From Anaeramoeba ignava (taxonomy: Eukaryota; Metamonada; Anaeramoebidae), in contig JAPDFW010000056.1 of NCBI GenBank assembly GCA_028826165.1, positions 557,627-621,626 on the forward strand: a DNA stretch of 64,000 bases, in the 5' to 3' direction. Below, one piece after another: positions 26,501 through 38,900 of the stretch. Within the stretch, counting starts at the first letter, position 1. Each line of letters opens with the position of its first letter. Below the pieces are notes generated by a model, which saw nothing but the letters and a program-made list of their open reading frames with translations, was not told the DNA's origin and did no database searches. A program made the translations under genes and the position numbers.

Positions 26501-27314
26501 AATTCTCTATGTTGTTTTTTAAAATGTCCAAATGCTTGCTCCAATTTAAATAATAAATTAGATAATCTTTTTGAATTATAATGTAAATATTTAATTAATT
26601 CAAGTTCTCTAAAATCAATTCTATCATCTCCAGATTTAATTGCAAGTAAAGCTTCAGTAACTCTTTTAAAAACAACTTCATAATTTAAATGAGATAAAAA
26701 TTCAACAATTTTTCCAATAGAACTTTCAAAATTTTGTTTATATAAAGTATGTTCTCTTTCAAAAAGAATTTGACTAAGTAATTTAATTAAATTTGCAGCT
26801 AAAGAATCATTTAAAATTCTATGATTGTTTTTTGATTCATAATCTTCAATTTCTTTTTCTGTCTATTTTAATTTAAAAAAAAACACACAAAAGAAGAAAA
26901 TTTTAAATTGAAAAATTTATTTTTTATTATTATTATTTTTTTTGCTTTTTTTTAATTTAAAATTTTTTAAATAAATAAATAAATAAATACCATTTTAGAA
27001 GAATGAAAAAAAGATTGATATAAAACTTCTAAAACAATTAATATTGATTTTTCTATTCCATCAAAACGTGAATCTCCAGATAAAGCAATATTATGATTAA
27101 TGTCTCGAAGTAAATCAGTTAATGCTTTAATAACTGCTTCAAGTCTTACTGTTGAAAATTTAATTAAAACTTCATTTTCCATTGAAATATTTTTCTCAAT
27201 AAATTCTTTTGGAATAAAAACACTTTGATTTTGTGTTGTATCAAATCTTTTATATGGTAATAATTTGGATATTCTTGTTGTTATTGTTGATAAAGTTTTT
27301 TCTTCTTTACTCAT
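17583..27314 (-). CDS. NF1: Neurofibromin (NF1-type Ras GTPase-activating protein)
   Basis: Exons 26991-27314, 26478-26862, 25292-25689 and 17583-24906 give about 2,810 codons, essentially the length of animal neurofibromin. The GAP domain (about residues 1290-1540) carries the arginine-finger loop LFRRNSFASK (Arg about 1345, aligned with human FRGNS) and the FFFLRFICPAI helix. A Sec14-PH-like lipid module follows (about 1710-1960; start SVFYQNGKTKKGELVFYF). Next comes the conserved neurofibromin block VRPSDVPGSLLNIALLNLG, LAANEKQLTIEFL and CLEYMAPW, then HEAT-rich sequence to the end. It should switch Ras off at membranes. Between 18256 and 18281 the frame changes by one base: one frame ends in GSSNINF, while the NF1-like sequence continues in the other with LDHQISIFEEK. 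That is probably an indel. The smaller introns hold AT-rich repeats. Confidence 0.92.
24910..25260. repeat. Repeat inside neurofibromin intron 3
   Basis: Tandem AAAATAAAAATTCAATTC-like units occupy most of the intron between 24907 and 25291. Confidence 0.7.
25693..26450. repeat. Satellite filling neurofibromin intron 2, about 16 bp unit
   Basis: More than 40 tandem copies of TTAAATATTTATTTTG (variants with GGATAATATT) fill the intron between 25690 and 26477. They leave only the splice ends. Confidence 0.9.
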
Positions 27315-27344
27315 TTTTATTTTATTATTAAAAAAATTGAAAAA

Positions 27345-28140
27345 AAAAAAATGAAAAATGAAAAATGAAAAAATAAATTTTATTTATTAAATTTTATTCC
27401 ACTTTTTTATTATAAATTAATTAATAATTTTATTCCATTTTTTATTTATTAATTAAATTAAATATATTTTATTATAAATTAATTAATAATTTTATTCCAT
27501 TTTTTATTTAAAAATTAAATTAAATATTTATTTTAAATTAAAAATTATAAATTATTAAATTTTTATTCCATTTTTATTTATTAATTAAATTAAATATATT
27601 TTATTATAAATTAAATTAATAATTTTATTCCATTTTTATTTATTTATTTAAATTAAATTGAATTTATTTAATTTAAAAAATTAATTTTATTCCATTTTTA
27701 TTTATTAATTAAATTAAATATATTTTATTATGGAATTAATTAATAATTTTATTTTTATTTATAAATTAAAAATCTTATTTTATTATAAATTAATTAATAA
27801 TTTTATTCCACTTTTATTTATTAATTAAATTAAATTTTTTTATTATTTTTATTTTATTTTATTAAAAAATTGAAAATTAAAAAAATTAAATAATTTTATA
27901 TTTAATAATTTTTTATTTTATTATAAATTAATTAATAATTTTATTTTTTTATTTATTAAATTAATTTTATTTATTAATTAAATTAAATAAATTTTATTAT
28001 AAATTTATTATTAAATTTTATTCCATTTTTTATTTATTAATTAAATTAAATATATTTTATTATAAATTAATTAATTAATAATTTTATTCCATTTTTTATT
28101 AATTAAATTAAATTAAATTAAAATTAAATTTATTAAGAGA
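27345..28140. repeat. Divergent intergenic satellite, about 60 bp unit
   Basis: About 12 imperfect copies of a unit with TTTTATTCCATTTTT and AAATTAATTAATAA separate the divergent neurofibromin and superoxide dismutase genes. A CATTTTT tract (minus sense) at 27344-27375 abuts the neurofibromin start. Confidence 0.8.
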
Positions 28141-28234
28141 ATTGAATAAAAATAAAAGTAAAAGAGGGATAAAAATTATTGGAAAAATTTTTTTTTTTGA
28201 TCAAAAAAATTTAAAATAAAAAATTTAAATTTAA

Positions 28235-28440
28235 ATTAAAAAAGGGGTGTTTTTTTGTTTTTGATTTTGTTTTTTTGTTTTTGATTTTGTTTTTTTGTTT
28301 TTGATTTTGTTTTTGTTTTGATTTAATTTTTTTGTTTTTGATTTAGTTTTTTTGTTTTTGATTTAATTTTGTTTTTGATTTAATTTTTTTGTTTTTGATT
28401 TAATTTTTTCATTTTTCATTTTTTTCATTTTTTAAATTGA
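28235..28440 (+). promoter_or_regulatory. T/G repeats and TTTTTCAT tract before SOD
   Basis: About eight copies of TTTTTGTTTTTGATTT end at about 28410. They are followed by TTTTTTCATTTTTCATTTTT immediately upstream of the SOD start. The repeat is seen; the promoter role is inferred. Confidence 0.45.
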
Positions 28441-28449
28441 ATAATAAAA

Positions 28450-29317
28450 ATGCTTTCAAATCAAACAAAACAAAAATTAAGTTTTAATTTATCAAAATCA
28501 TTAATAAGAGCACTTCATTCACTTCCAAAACCACCTTATAGAGTTGAAGATGGAATTTTTCCAGCAATTAGTTCTAAAACACTTGATTTTCATTATAATA
28601 AACATTTTGCAGGTTATATTAATAAACTTAATGGATTTGTTAAAGGTAATTATTTTTAATTATTATTTTAATTATTATTTTAATTATTATTTTAATTATT
28701 ATTTTAATTTTTATTATTTTAATTATTATTTTAATTATTATTTAAAATTGAATTGAAATTTATTTTAATTTTAGGAACAAGTTTGGAAAATAAAACACTT
28801 GAAGAAACAATAAAAGAAACTGCTAAAGATGAAACAAAAAAAGCAATTTTTAATAATGGTTTATTTTTTAAAAAAAAATAAAACAAATAATTTTGTTTTA
28901 TTAATCATTTTTATATTTTAAAATTAAAAAGCTGCACAAGCTTTTAATCATAATTTTTATTTTAATTGTATGAGACCATTTGGTACTCAAATTCCTGATT
29001 CAGTTAAAAAAATTCTTGAAAAAAATTTTGGAAGTTTTGATGAATTTAAAAAACAATTTTCAGAAAAAGCAAATGGATTATTTGGAAGTGGTTGGTGTTG
29101 GCTTTATTCTGATAATAAAAAACTTGGTATTATGCAAGCAAGTAATGCAATGACTCCTTTAGTTTTTGATCAAAAACCTATTCTTGTAATTGATGTTTGG
29201 GAACATGCTTATTATCTTGATTATCAAAATAAAAGACCTGATTCAGTTGATAAATTTTTTGAAGTTATTAATTGGAATTTTGTTGAAGAACAAATGAAAA
29301 AAGCTGATTTGATTTAA
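28450..29317 (+). CDS. Iron superoxide dismutase with possible organelle presequence
   Basis: Exons 28450-28645, 28775-28858 and 28932-29317 (both introns phase 1) give 221 aa. Fe-SOD signatures are clear. The first metal His is in LDFHYNKHF (about H48). FNNAAQAFNHNFYFNC gives the second His and, with its Gln, the iron-type (not manganese-type) active site. GSGWCWLY follows, then DVWEHAYYLDY with the Asp and His ligands. The enzyme converts superoxide to oxygen and hydrogen peroxide. About 22 residues precede the usual Fe-SOD start. They contain Ser, Leu, Lys and Arg but no acidic residue (MLSNQTKQKLSFNLSKSLIR), as in presequences for mitochondria or related organelles; location is inference. 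The intron-2 donor GTTTAT is atypical, but the frame and the AAQ motif fix the splice. Confidence 0.93.
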
Positions 29318-29404
29318 AAAACAAAAAACAAAAAACCAAAAAACAATTTCAATCAATTCTTTTTTTTTCTTTTTTTCATCAATTCAAATAAAAAATTTTT
29401 CATT

Positions 29405-32400
29405 TCATTTCTTTTCATCAAAAAATGTATATATTTTTAATTCTCTTTCATATGATTTTCTTGATTTTCTTCTTGTTGTTTTTGTTTTATTTTCTTTTAA
29501 AGAATTATCTTTTATAATAATCAAATCTCCATCTTCATTTAAATCAAAAAATGAACAAATTGTTTCATTTTCAATTTCATTTTCTTTAAAATGTTCCCAT
29601 TCTAATAAATGATAATTATTTATGTTTTGAAATCCTGTTTTTTTAGCAATTTGTATTCTTTCTTGATCTAAATTGTAAATATTCGCAACTTCTTTTTGAA
29701 AATTAATACAACTCATTTCTCTTTTGAAAATAACTTCTTTTCTTGTTTTATAATCAACTTTCATTTTTTTTCTTTCTGGAAAATATTGTTCAATCAAAAC
29801 TAAAATTTCATCTTTTTTTGGATTTTCAAATTCTTTTCCTACAATTTGATAAATAAGACATTTCCCATCATGAATATTATTAACATTTGAAAAAATATCT
29901 TTGATTAATAATTCATCTGAATAAATCTTCCCTGCTTTAAATGCTTCTTTTTCCCGAATAATCAAACTTTGATAATTTTCTAAATTGATTTTTTTTGAAA
30001 TTTCTTTTTTTAGTTCTAAAATATTCCAATTTATATTTATTGGGAAATTCATTTCATTTTCAAACATCTTTTCTGAATAAATATCATATTCATAAAATAT
30101 AAAATAAAATTCTTCTTCTGTAAGTGGAATTCCTGATTCAATTTGTAAAATTGTTGATGGGAAAATATTCAAATCATGAAGTGATAAATTTAAATCTTTT
30201 AATTCTTGAATTGGTGAAGATTTTTTGATTCTAAATTTATCTATATCAATCTTAAAAATCTTAGAAATTTCTTTTTTTAATTCATAAAGAGTTTTTCGAA
30301 AATCAAAATTTATAATTTCATTTTCATTTTCATATTCAATTAAAATATCAAATGTATTTTGTTTTTGATAATATAATTTAATTGCTTTGCTTTCTTCATA
30401 ATTGTTTTGATCCGTAATTTCAACAATAATTTCATCTCCATCAACAAGTCCATAATCTTTATATAAACTTTTTTCATCTTCTTCCAATATAATTAATTCT
30501 TTATTAATTTCAATCCACATTTGATTTTGATTTTTGATTTTGATTTTTGATTTTTATTCATTTGTAAATATTTTTCTTTTGCTTTTCCAAGTGTTTCATT
30601 TTTAGAAATGAAAAAATTATTTTCTTGATCAAATTCTTCAGTTATTGAATTAAATAATCTTATTTTAAGAATAATTTCATTTGGATCAATTTTTTCAAAT
30701 TCTTCATTTGGTTCACGAATTTCAACAAATAAAACCTAAATAAATTAATTAAATTAAATTAAATAAATAAATAATTTAAATAAATAATTTTAAATGGAAA
30801 ATACAGTATTTTCAACTATTCCAACTTTTTCTAACATTTCTTCTTCTTCTCCTTCAAATGTTCCTCCTGGAATCCCAAAATCAATTCTATATCTTCTTAA
30901 TCTAATACAATCAATTGTTTTCTCATTTTTGGATAAATTTAACTTTTTAAAAATTTTTTTTGTTAATTCTTTAATAGTAATTCTTTGATCAACAGTAATT
31001 TCATTTTGTTTGTTTTTGAATAAATAATGAATTGAAATTCTTGTTAAATTTCTTTCATATTCTTCATATTCTTTAAGAAATTCTTCATTTTCCTTTTGAA
31101 TAATTTCTTGAATATTTGTAGGAAGATTATTATAAATCAAATCTTTTTCATCTTCTTCTTCTTCTTCTTTTTTTACTTTCCTATACATTAATAAATAAGC
31201 ATTTTCTGATGATTTTTTCTTATCAACTCCTCCTCCAAAAGTTTTTAGAATATCATTCATTTTAATTTTGTTAATTTTTCTTAATTCAAGAATTATTTTG
31301 ATTTTTTTTTTAAATTAATAAAAAAAACCCAAATTTTTAAAAATATTTCTAAATAATTCCAATAACTTACCGATCATTAAAACAATACCAACAATCCATT
31401 TTATTAGGTTTAATATATGCAAAATAATGTCCACTATTACTATTTCCTCTGTGAATTAATATTGAATATAATTCATATAAATTATCTGTATTTTTTTCAG
31501 GTTTTTCCATAAATTTATCTATTGACTTTTCTTTTCCTTTTTCTTTTTCTTTTATATTTTCTTTTAGAAATAAATCTCCATCTAAATAATAATTGAATTC
31601 AACTCTATTATTTAATTTAATTCTTGACATCTAATAATTTTAAATAAATTCAAAAATTAATTTCCTTTCTTTTTTTTTCATTAATAATTAAAATAATTAA
31701 AATAATATAAAACAACACAGTTTTTATATCAAAAGTAAATCTTTTTAATTGAATTGAAAGAATTTCTGGAAGTTTAGAAAATCCTAATTTCTTTAAAGCA
31801 TCAACTTTCTTATTACATTTTTCACAAAAATATCTAAATAAAATATTATTTTAATTTTAAATTTTAAATTTAAAATTAATATTAATTTTGTTTTTTGTTT
31901 ACTGATTATCATCAGTAAGAAGTTCTGGTTGAATAAAATTTATAATTGCATCATTAAGTGTTGAACAATTTTCTATAACTAAAGAAATATCCAAAAATGA
32001 TTCTTTTTTCAAACTAATTTCTCCACAAATCTTATCAATTTAAATCAAATCAAATCAATTTTATTTTTAATTTTAATTTTAATTTTAATTTTAATTATTA
32101 ACTTTGCATTGAACTGAACTTGTTAATTCTCCTTGAAATAAATTTGTTATTGATAATTTTGAATTTTCTGTATTTATAAAAGTTTTTTCAAGAGCATCAA
32201 ATAAAACTCGACTAAATTCTTGAACATCTTGTTGATAATAAGAATCTTTTTCATTCCATCCAAAACTTTTTGTTAAAGAATTTGTTTTAACTTCTCCATT
32301 TAAAGAATATTGTAATTTTGCAAATAATAATTGTAATTGATAAGGAATACAAAATTTAATTGGACCATGTAAATCATTATAACTAAATTTTAAATTTCAA

Positions 32401-32722
32401 TTTTTAAAAAAATTTAATTTAAAAATTTTTCCTTTTTTTTCAAAATTAATTCTTTTTTTATTAACTTGTATTGATAAACAATCTTTCTAAATTCTAAAGT
32501 GTGAAATAATGTTTGCATTAAACTGTTTAAATAACATGTTCCTCCTTGATTTGATAATCCACAAAAATCTATATTTTTTCTTTTATATAATTTTTTCTTC
32601 ATTTTCATTTTATTCTTAAATTTAAATTGATTATTGTTTTTATTATTTGTTTTTTCTTCAATTAAATTATTTTCTGTATTAAATAAATCTAAACCACCAA
32701 AAAGAGAATCAAAATCATCCAT
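29405..32722 (-). CDS. USP40/USP47-like ubiquitin C-terminal hydrolase, 7 exons
   Basis: Exons 32466-32722, 32103-32382, 31903-32030, 31719-31833, 31371-31630, 30805-31279 and 29405-30735. The Cys box [17 protein letters not shown] gives catalytic Cys63. LTKSFGW and [16 protein letters not shown] are typical of the USP7/40/47 group. The finger region has CxxC pairs (YFCEKC). [11 protein letters not shown] leads to the His box [10 protein letters not shown]...WYCFNDR, and the domain ends NAYLLMYRK. The C-terminal 600 residues hold several ubiquitin-like segments (for example [20 protein letters not shown]), as in USP40. The role is cysteine-protease removal of ubiquitin. Between about 30520 and 30560, in an AAAAATC repeat, the frame of exon 7 jumps by one base. 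Since homologous sequence continues, an indel or assembly error is likely. Confidence 0.85.
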
Positions 32723-32727
32723 ATTTT

Positions 32728-32766
32728 TAAATTTAAAAAAAAAATGAAAAAATGAAAAATGAAAAA
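32728..32766. promoter_or_regulatory. Shared promoter tract between divergent USP and RCC1-BTB genes
   Basis: Only 66 bp separate the two start codons (32722 minus, 32789 plus). The gap holds three or four ATGAAAAA/CATTTTT units, so the tract must serve both genes or lie in both leaders. This is the shortest divergent spacer in the window. Confidence 0.5.
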
Positions 32767-32788
32767 ATCATTTTTTTTCTTTTTAAAA

Positions 32789-34570
32789 ATGAATGATTGT
32801 TTATTTTTTGGTTTAAATCAATATCCAATTCTTATCAAAAATGAAGCAAATAAAATAACAAAACCAATTCAATTTAAATTTGAAAATGAAAATGAAAATG
32901 AAAATGAAAATGAAAAACAAATTAAACAAATTTCATCAGGTTATTTTGCAACAATTTTCCTTTTTAAAAATGGAAAAGCAATAGAATATTTCAAATGAAA
33001 ATGATTCAAAACAAAATATTGAAAAAATCCAAATTGAAGAAAATATTCAAAAAGTAACTGTTGGTTATCAAAATGAAGCTATTTTAACAATAGAAGGAAA
33101 TGTATTTGCCAAAGGAAAATATATTAATTCAAAAAATCCAAATGAATTTATCAATATTTCATCATTAATTGAAGATACAAATGATAGAATAATTCAAGAT
33201 ATTGTTTCTGGAAGATTTTCAATTTACTTATTAACTTCAAATCAAAATGCTTATGGAATTGGTTTAAATGATTACTGTCAACTTGGTTTTGATTTTAGAA
33301 AAATCTTAAAAACAGAAAAACCAATTTTAATGATGAAAAATGTTTCTAAAATATTTTCAGGAAATTCTTCTTATTTTGTTTTTCTTTTAAATTCAAATCA
33401 AGAATTATTTGTTGTGGTTGGAATAAATATGGTCAAGTTGGATTAGGAGAATCAATAAAAGATTGGCAAATCCAAAAATTAACCAAAATCCAAAATATTC
33501 CAAAAGGCAAAATAATTGATATTCAATCTGGAGAATCTTTTTCAATAATGTTGATTGAAAATGAAGATGAAAATCCAAAAAGAAAACTTTATTCATGTGG
33601 TTATTATCAATATAATGGACTTGGCAAAAATAAAAATACTTATGAATTTACTGAAATCAAATCATCTTTATTTGAAAATGATAATAATATTCTTGATTTT
33701 TCTGTTGGATATTATCATACTTTGATTTTAACTTCCAATTCAAAATTAATTGGATTTGGAAGTAATGATTCTGGTCAATTAGGAATTGGAGATAAGAAAG
33801 AATATAAATCAATTCCATTTCGAATTAAACTTCCTAAATTAAGATTTAATGAAAATATTTCTAATTATCATATTTCTTGTGGATATTGGAATTCATTTCT
33901 TTATTATTCTCCTCCTTCTTTTTCCAATCTTGAAGAAGATTTGATAAAATTATTTAGAAGAAAAGAATTTTGTGATATTTCATTTAAAACAGAAAATGGA
34001 GAAATAATTGAAGCTCATAAATTAATATTGAAATATAGATTAAATCAAAATCAAAATGAAATTGAAAAACTTAAAGAAATTATTTCAAATAAATCAATTA
34101 AAGAATCAAATCAAATATTTGAAATGATTTATTCAAATAATTCCAAAATAAATCCAAAATTATATTCAGAAATTAAAGAAATTATAAATTCAAATGAAAA
34201 AATTGAAGAAACAATGAAAAGAATTTATTTAAATGAAAATGAAAAAGAAAAAGATTTTATAATTGAAAGAAAAGAAAAACAATATAAATTTCCTAAATTA
34301 ATATTAATAATGAGAAGTGAATTATATCGAGGAATGTTTTTATCTGTTACAAATGATAAATCAAATAAAGTTACAGATTATAGTGAATTAAGTAATAAAT
34401 CATTTCAAATATTTGAATATTGGATTTATTCAAATCAAATTAAAGATGAAATTCAAATTACACAAGAAATCATTAATGAAATTCAAATTGGAATTGATTA
34501 TTTTCAATTAAATCAAACAAATCCAAATTTATTTGATTTATTAATTAATAAATTTAATAATCAAAATTAA
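32789..34570 (+). CDS. RCC1-repeat / BTB protein (two apparent frameshifts)
   Basis: About 590 codons from the Met of MNDCLFFGLNQYP (preferred over the ATG at 32759, which adds a poly-Phe leader inside the promoter tract). The N-terminal part is an RCC1-like propeller with blades marked by YGIGLNDYCQLGFD, CGWNKYGQVGLGE, CGYYQYNGLGKN and GFGSNDSGQLGIGD. From about 33930 comes a degenerate BTB (EFCDISF...AHKLIL), then a second one with the signature SELYRGMFLSV...KVTDYSELS. That C-terminal module is shared with the genes at 42913 and 51431. The frame is lost once near 32985-33000 and again near 33410 (one T missing before CGW). Each is a one-base event with intact protein sequence on both sides. 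Such proteins are often Cullin-3 adaptors or signalling scaffolds; no partner can be named. Confidence 0.75.
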
Positions 34571-34964
34571 AATCAAAATTAAAATTAAAATCAAAATTAA
34601 AATCAAAATTAAAATTAAAATTAAAATCTGAAAAAAAGAAAATAAGTGTTTCATTTTTTAAATTTTAATTCTTTTCCTATTTTTTGATTTGAAGAATTTT
34701 ATTTGATTTGAAAGTAAAAGAAAATAAAATTGAATTTTGAAAAAAGAAATGAAAACAAAAATTGAAATTTGAAAAATTTGTTTTTTGGAAATTAAATTTA
34801 TGTAAAAAATTGGAATAAATTTAATTTATTAAATAATTTTTAATTTTTGAATTTTAAAAATTATTAATAAATTTAAAACAAATTTCCAAATTAATATTAA
34901 TTCAATTTAATTCAAAAAAAAATAAAATTAATTTCAAAAAAATCATTTTTCAAAATATTTCTTA
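34571..34964. other. AT-rich spacer, no gene seen
   Basis: A short AAAATTAAAATC simple repeat to about 34630, then unstructured A/T-rich sequence. Nothing gene-like found. Confidence 0.5.
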
Positions 34965-35395
34965 AAATAAAATATTAAATTCTAAAACATTAAATTATTA
35001 TTTTAAACATAAAATTAAATAATAAATTATATTTTTAAATTAATTTATAAATTAAATATTAAATTAAATTTATTCTTATTTTTTATATTTACTTATTAAA
35101 ATATTTCCAATTTTTAAATAATAAATATTAAAATATAAAACATTAAATTATTATTTAAAAATAAAATTAAATATTAAATTATATTTTTAAATTAATTTAT
35201 AAATTAAATATTAAATTAAATATATTCTTATTTTTTATATTTACTTATTAAAATATTTTCAATTTTTAATAAATAAATATTTAAATCTAAAACAATAAAT
35301 TATTATTTTAAACATAAAATTAAATAATAAATTATATTTTTAAATTAATTTTTAAATTAAATATTAAATTAAATCTATTCTTATTTTTTATATTT
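34965..35395. repeat. Satellite family A, copy 2 (about 3 units)
   Basis: Three units of the same 130-150 bp sequence found at 12440-14300 and 41690-42840. It includes TAAATTAAATCTATTCTTAT and ends abruptly at the (GATT)n tract. Confidence 0.85.
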
Positions 35396-35402
35396 ACTTT
35401 AA

Positions 35403-35641
<239 letters not shown>

Positions 35642-35926
35642 GTTTCGATTTTCAAAAAGAAAAAGAAAAAGAAAAAGAAAAAAAATGAAAGAAGGAAGAA
35701 TTTTTATTGATTTGAAATGAAAAAAAAAAAGAAAAAGAAAAAAGAGAAAAAATTAAATTCTTCCAAAACTTCTGAAATTGAAGTAAGAAATTTGTTTGAA
35801 ATCCAATCAATATGGATTCATCAAGAAATTGAATTAAATTGAATTGAATTAAATTAAATTTGAAAATAAATTCTTTTAGTTCTTTTGTTCTTTGGATTTG
35901 GGAAGAAATAAAATGGGAAATCAACT

Positions 35927-38900
35927 TCATTTTTGGTTATTCTTCTCCTAAAAAAAATAAAAAAAATAAAAATGAATTAAGTTAGTAAAAATCCTTTATT
36001 GAAATTATTTTTAAATTTAATTATTTACAGACTATTTATTAAATAATAATAATATAATTAATTAATTTTTGATTTTATTTTATTATTTATTATTTTAAAT
36101 TTAATAAATATTTTTAAATTTAATTATTTACATGCTATTTATTAAATAATAATAATAATAAATATTAATTAATTTTTGATTTTATTATTTATTATTTTGA
36201 ATTTAATAAATATTTTTAGATTTAATTATTTACATACTATTTATTAAATAATAATAATAATAAATATTAATTAATTTTTAATTTTATTTTATTATTTATT
36301 ATTTTAAATTTAATAAATATTTTTAGATTTAATTATTTACTGACTATTTAAATAATATTAATAATAATAAATATTAATTAATTTTTAATTTTATTTTTAT
36401 TATTTATTATTTTAAATTTAATAAATATTTTTAAATTTAATTATTTACATCCTATTTATTAAATAATAATAATAATAAATATTAATTATTTTTTAATTTT
36501 ATTTTATTATTTATTATTTTGAATTTAATAAATATTTTTGAATTTAATTATTTACATCCTATTTATTAAATAATAATAATAATAAATATTAATTAATTTT
36601 TAATTTTATTTTATTATTTATTATTTTGAATTTAATAAATATTTTTAGATTTAATTATTTACAGACTATTTATTAAATAATATTAATAATAAATATTAAT
36701 TAATTTTTAATTTTATTTTATTATTTATTATTTTGAATTTAATAAATATTTTTGGATTTAATTATTTACCCATTTATTTAAATAATATTAATAATAAATA
36801 TTAATTAATTTTTGATTTTATTTTATTATTTATTATTTTTAAATTTAATAAATATTTTTAGATTTAATTATTTACCCACTATTTATTAAATAATAATAAT
36901 AATAATAAATATTAATTAATTTTTGATTTTTAATTTTTAATTTTATTATTTATTATTTTGAATTTAATAAATATTTTTAGATTTAATTATTTACTGCTAT
37001 TTATTAAATAATAATAATAATAAATAATAATTAATTTTTAATTTTTATTTTATTATTTATTATTTTAAATTTAACAAATATTTTTAGATTTAATTATTTT
37101 ATTTATTTATTAAATAATAATAATAATAATAATAAATATTAATTAATTTTTGATTTTATTATTTATTATTTTAAATTTAATAAATATTTTTAGATTTAAT
37201 TATTTACTTTCTATTTATTAAATAATAATAATAATAAATATTAATTAATTTTTAATTTTATTTTATTATTTATTATTTTGAATTTAATAAATATTTTTGG
37301 ATTTAATTATTTACTTTCTATTTATTAAATAATAATAATAATAAATATTAATTAATTTTTAATTTTATTTTTATTATTTATTATTTTGAATTTAATAAAT
37401 ATTTTTAGATTTAATTATTTACAGACTATTTATTAAAAAAATAATAATAATAATAATAAATATTAATTAATTTTTGATTTTATTTTATTATTTATTATTT
37501 TAAATTTAATAAATATTTTTAAATTTAATTATTTACTTCTATTTATTAAATAAATATTAATAATAAATATTAATTAATTTTTGATTTTATTTTATTATTT
37601 ATTATTTTAAATTTAATAAATATTTTTGGATTTAATTATTTACTGGCTATTTATTAAATAATAATAATAAATATTAATTAATTTTTAATTTTATTTTATT
37701 ATTTATTATTTTAAATTTAATAAATATTTTTAGATTTAATTATTTACTTTCTATTTATTAAATAATAATAATAATAAATATTAATTAATTTTTGATTTTA
37801 TTTTATTATTTATTATTTTAAATTTAATAAATATTTTTAAATTTAATTATTTACTTTCTATTTATTAAATAATATTAATAATAAATATTAATTAATTTTA
37901 ATTTTATTTTATTATTTATTATTTTAAAATTTAATAAATATTTTTAAATTTAATTATTTACTGGCTATTTATTAAATAATAAATAATAATAAATATTAAT
38001 TAATTTTTAATTTTATTTTTATTATTTATTATTTTTAAATTTAATAAATATTTTTAAATTTAATTATTTACTTTCTATTTATTAAAATAATAATAATAAT
38101 AAATATTAATTAATTTTTGATTTTATTTTATTATTTATTATTTTAAATTTAATAAATATTTTTAAATTTAATTATTTACATCCTATTTATTAAATAATAA
38201 TAATAATAAATATTAATTAATTTTTGATTTTATTTTATTATTTATTATTTTAAATTTAATAAATATTTTTGGATTTAATTATTTACTTTCTATTTATTAA
38301 ATAATAATAATAATAAATATTAATTAATTTTTTATTTTTATTATTATTTATTATTTTAAATTTAATAAATATTTTTGGATTTAATTATTTACTTTCTATT
38401 TATTAAATATTATTAATAATAAATATTAATTAATTTTTGATTTTATTTTTATTATTTATTATTTTAAATTTAATAAATATTTTTGGATTTAATTATTTAC
38501 ATCCTATTTTTAAAAATAATAATAATAATAAATTATTAATTAATTTTTTAATTTTATTTTATTATTTATTATTTTGAATTTAATAAATATTTTTAAATTT
38601 AATTATTTACCCACTATTTAAATAATAATAAATATTAATAAATATTAATTAATTTTTGATTTTATTTTATTATTTATTATTTTTGAATTTAATAAATATT
38701 TTTGGATTTTAATTATTTACTTTCTATTTATTAAATAATAAATAATAATAAATATTAATTAATTTTTGATTTTATTTTATTATTTATTATTTTGAATTTA
38801 ATAAATATTTTTAGATTTAATTATTTACATCCTATTTATTAAATAATATTAATAATAAATATTAATTAATTTTTGATTTTTTATTTTATTATTTATTATT

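Noticed and set aside
35652-35930. Minus-strand ORF next to the array
   Set aside because: Its Met lies in a different frame from the proposed last exon of the BTB gene, and the sequence is Phe/Ser-rich from poly-T. Possible, but weaker than the splice-based model.
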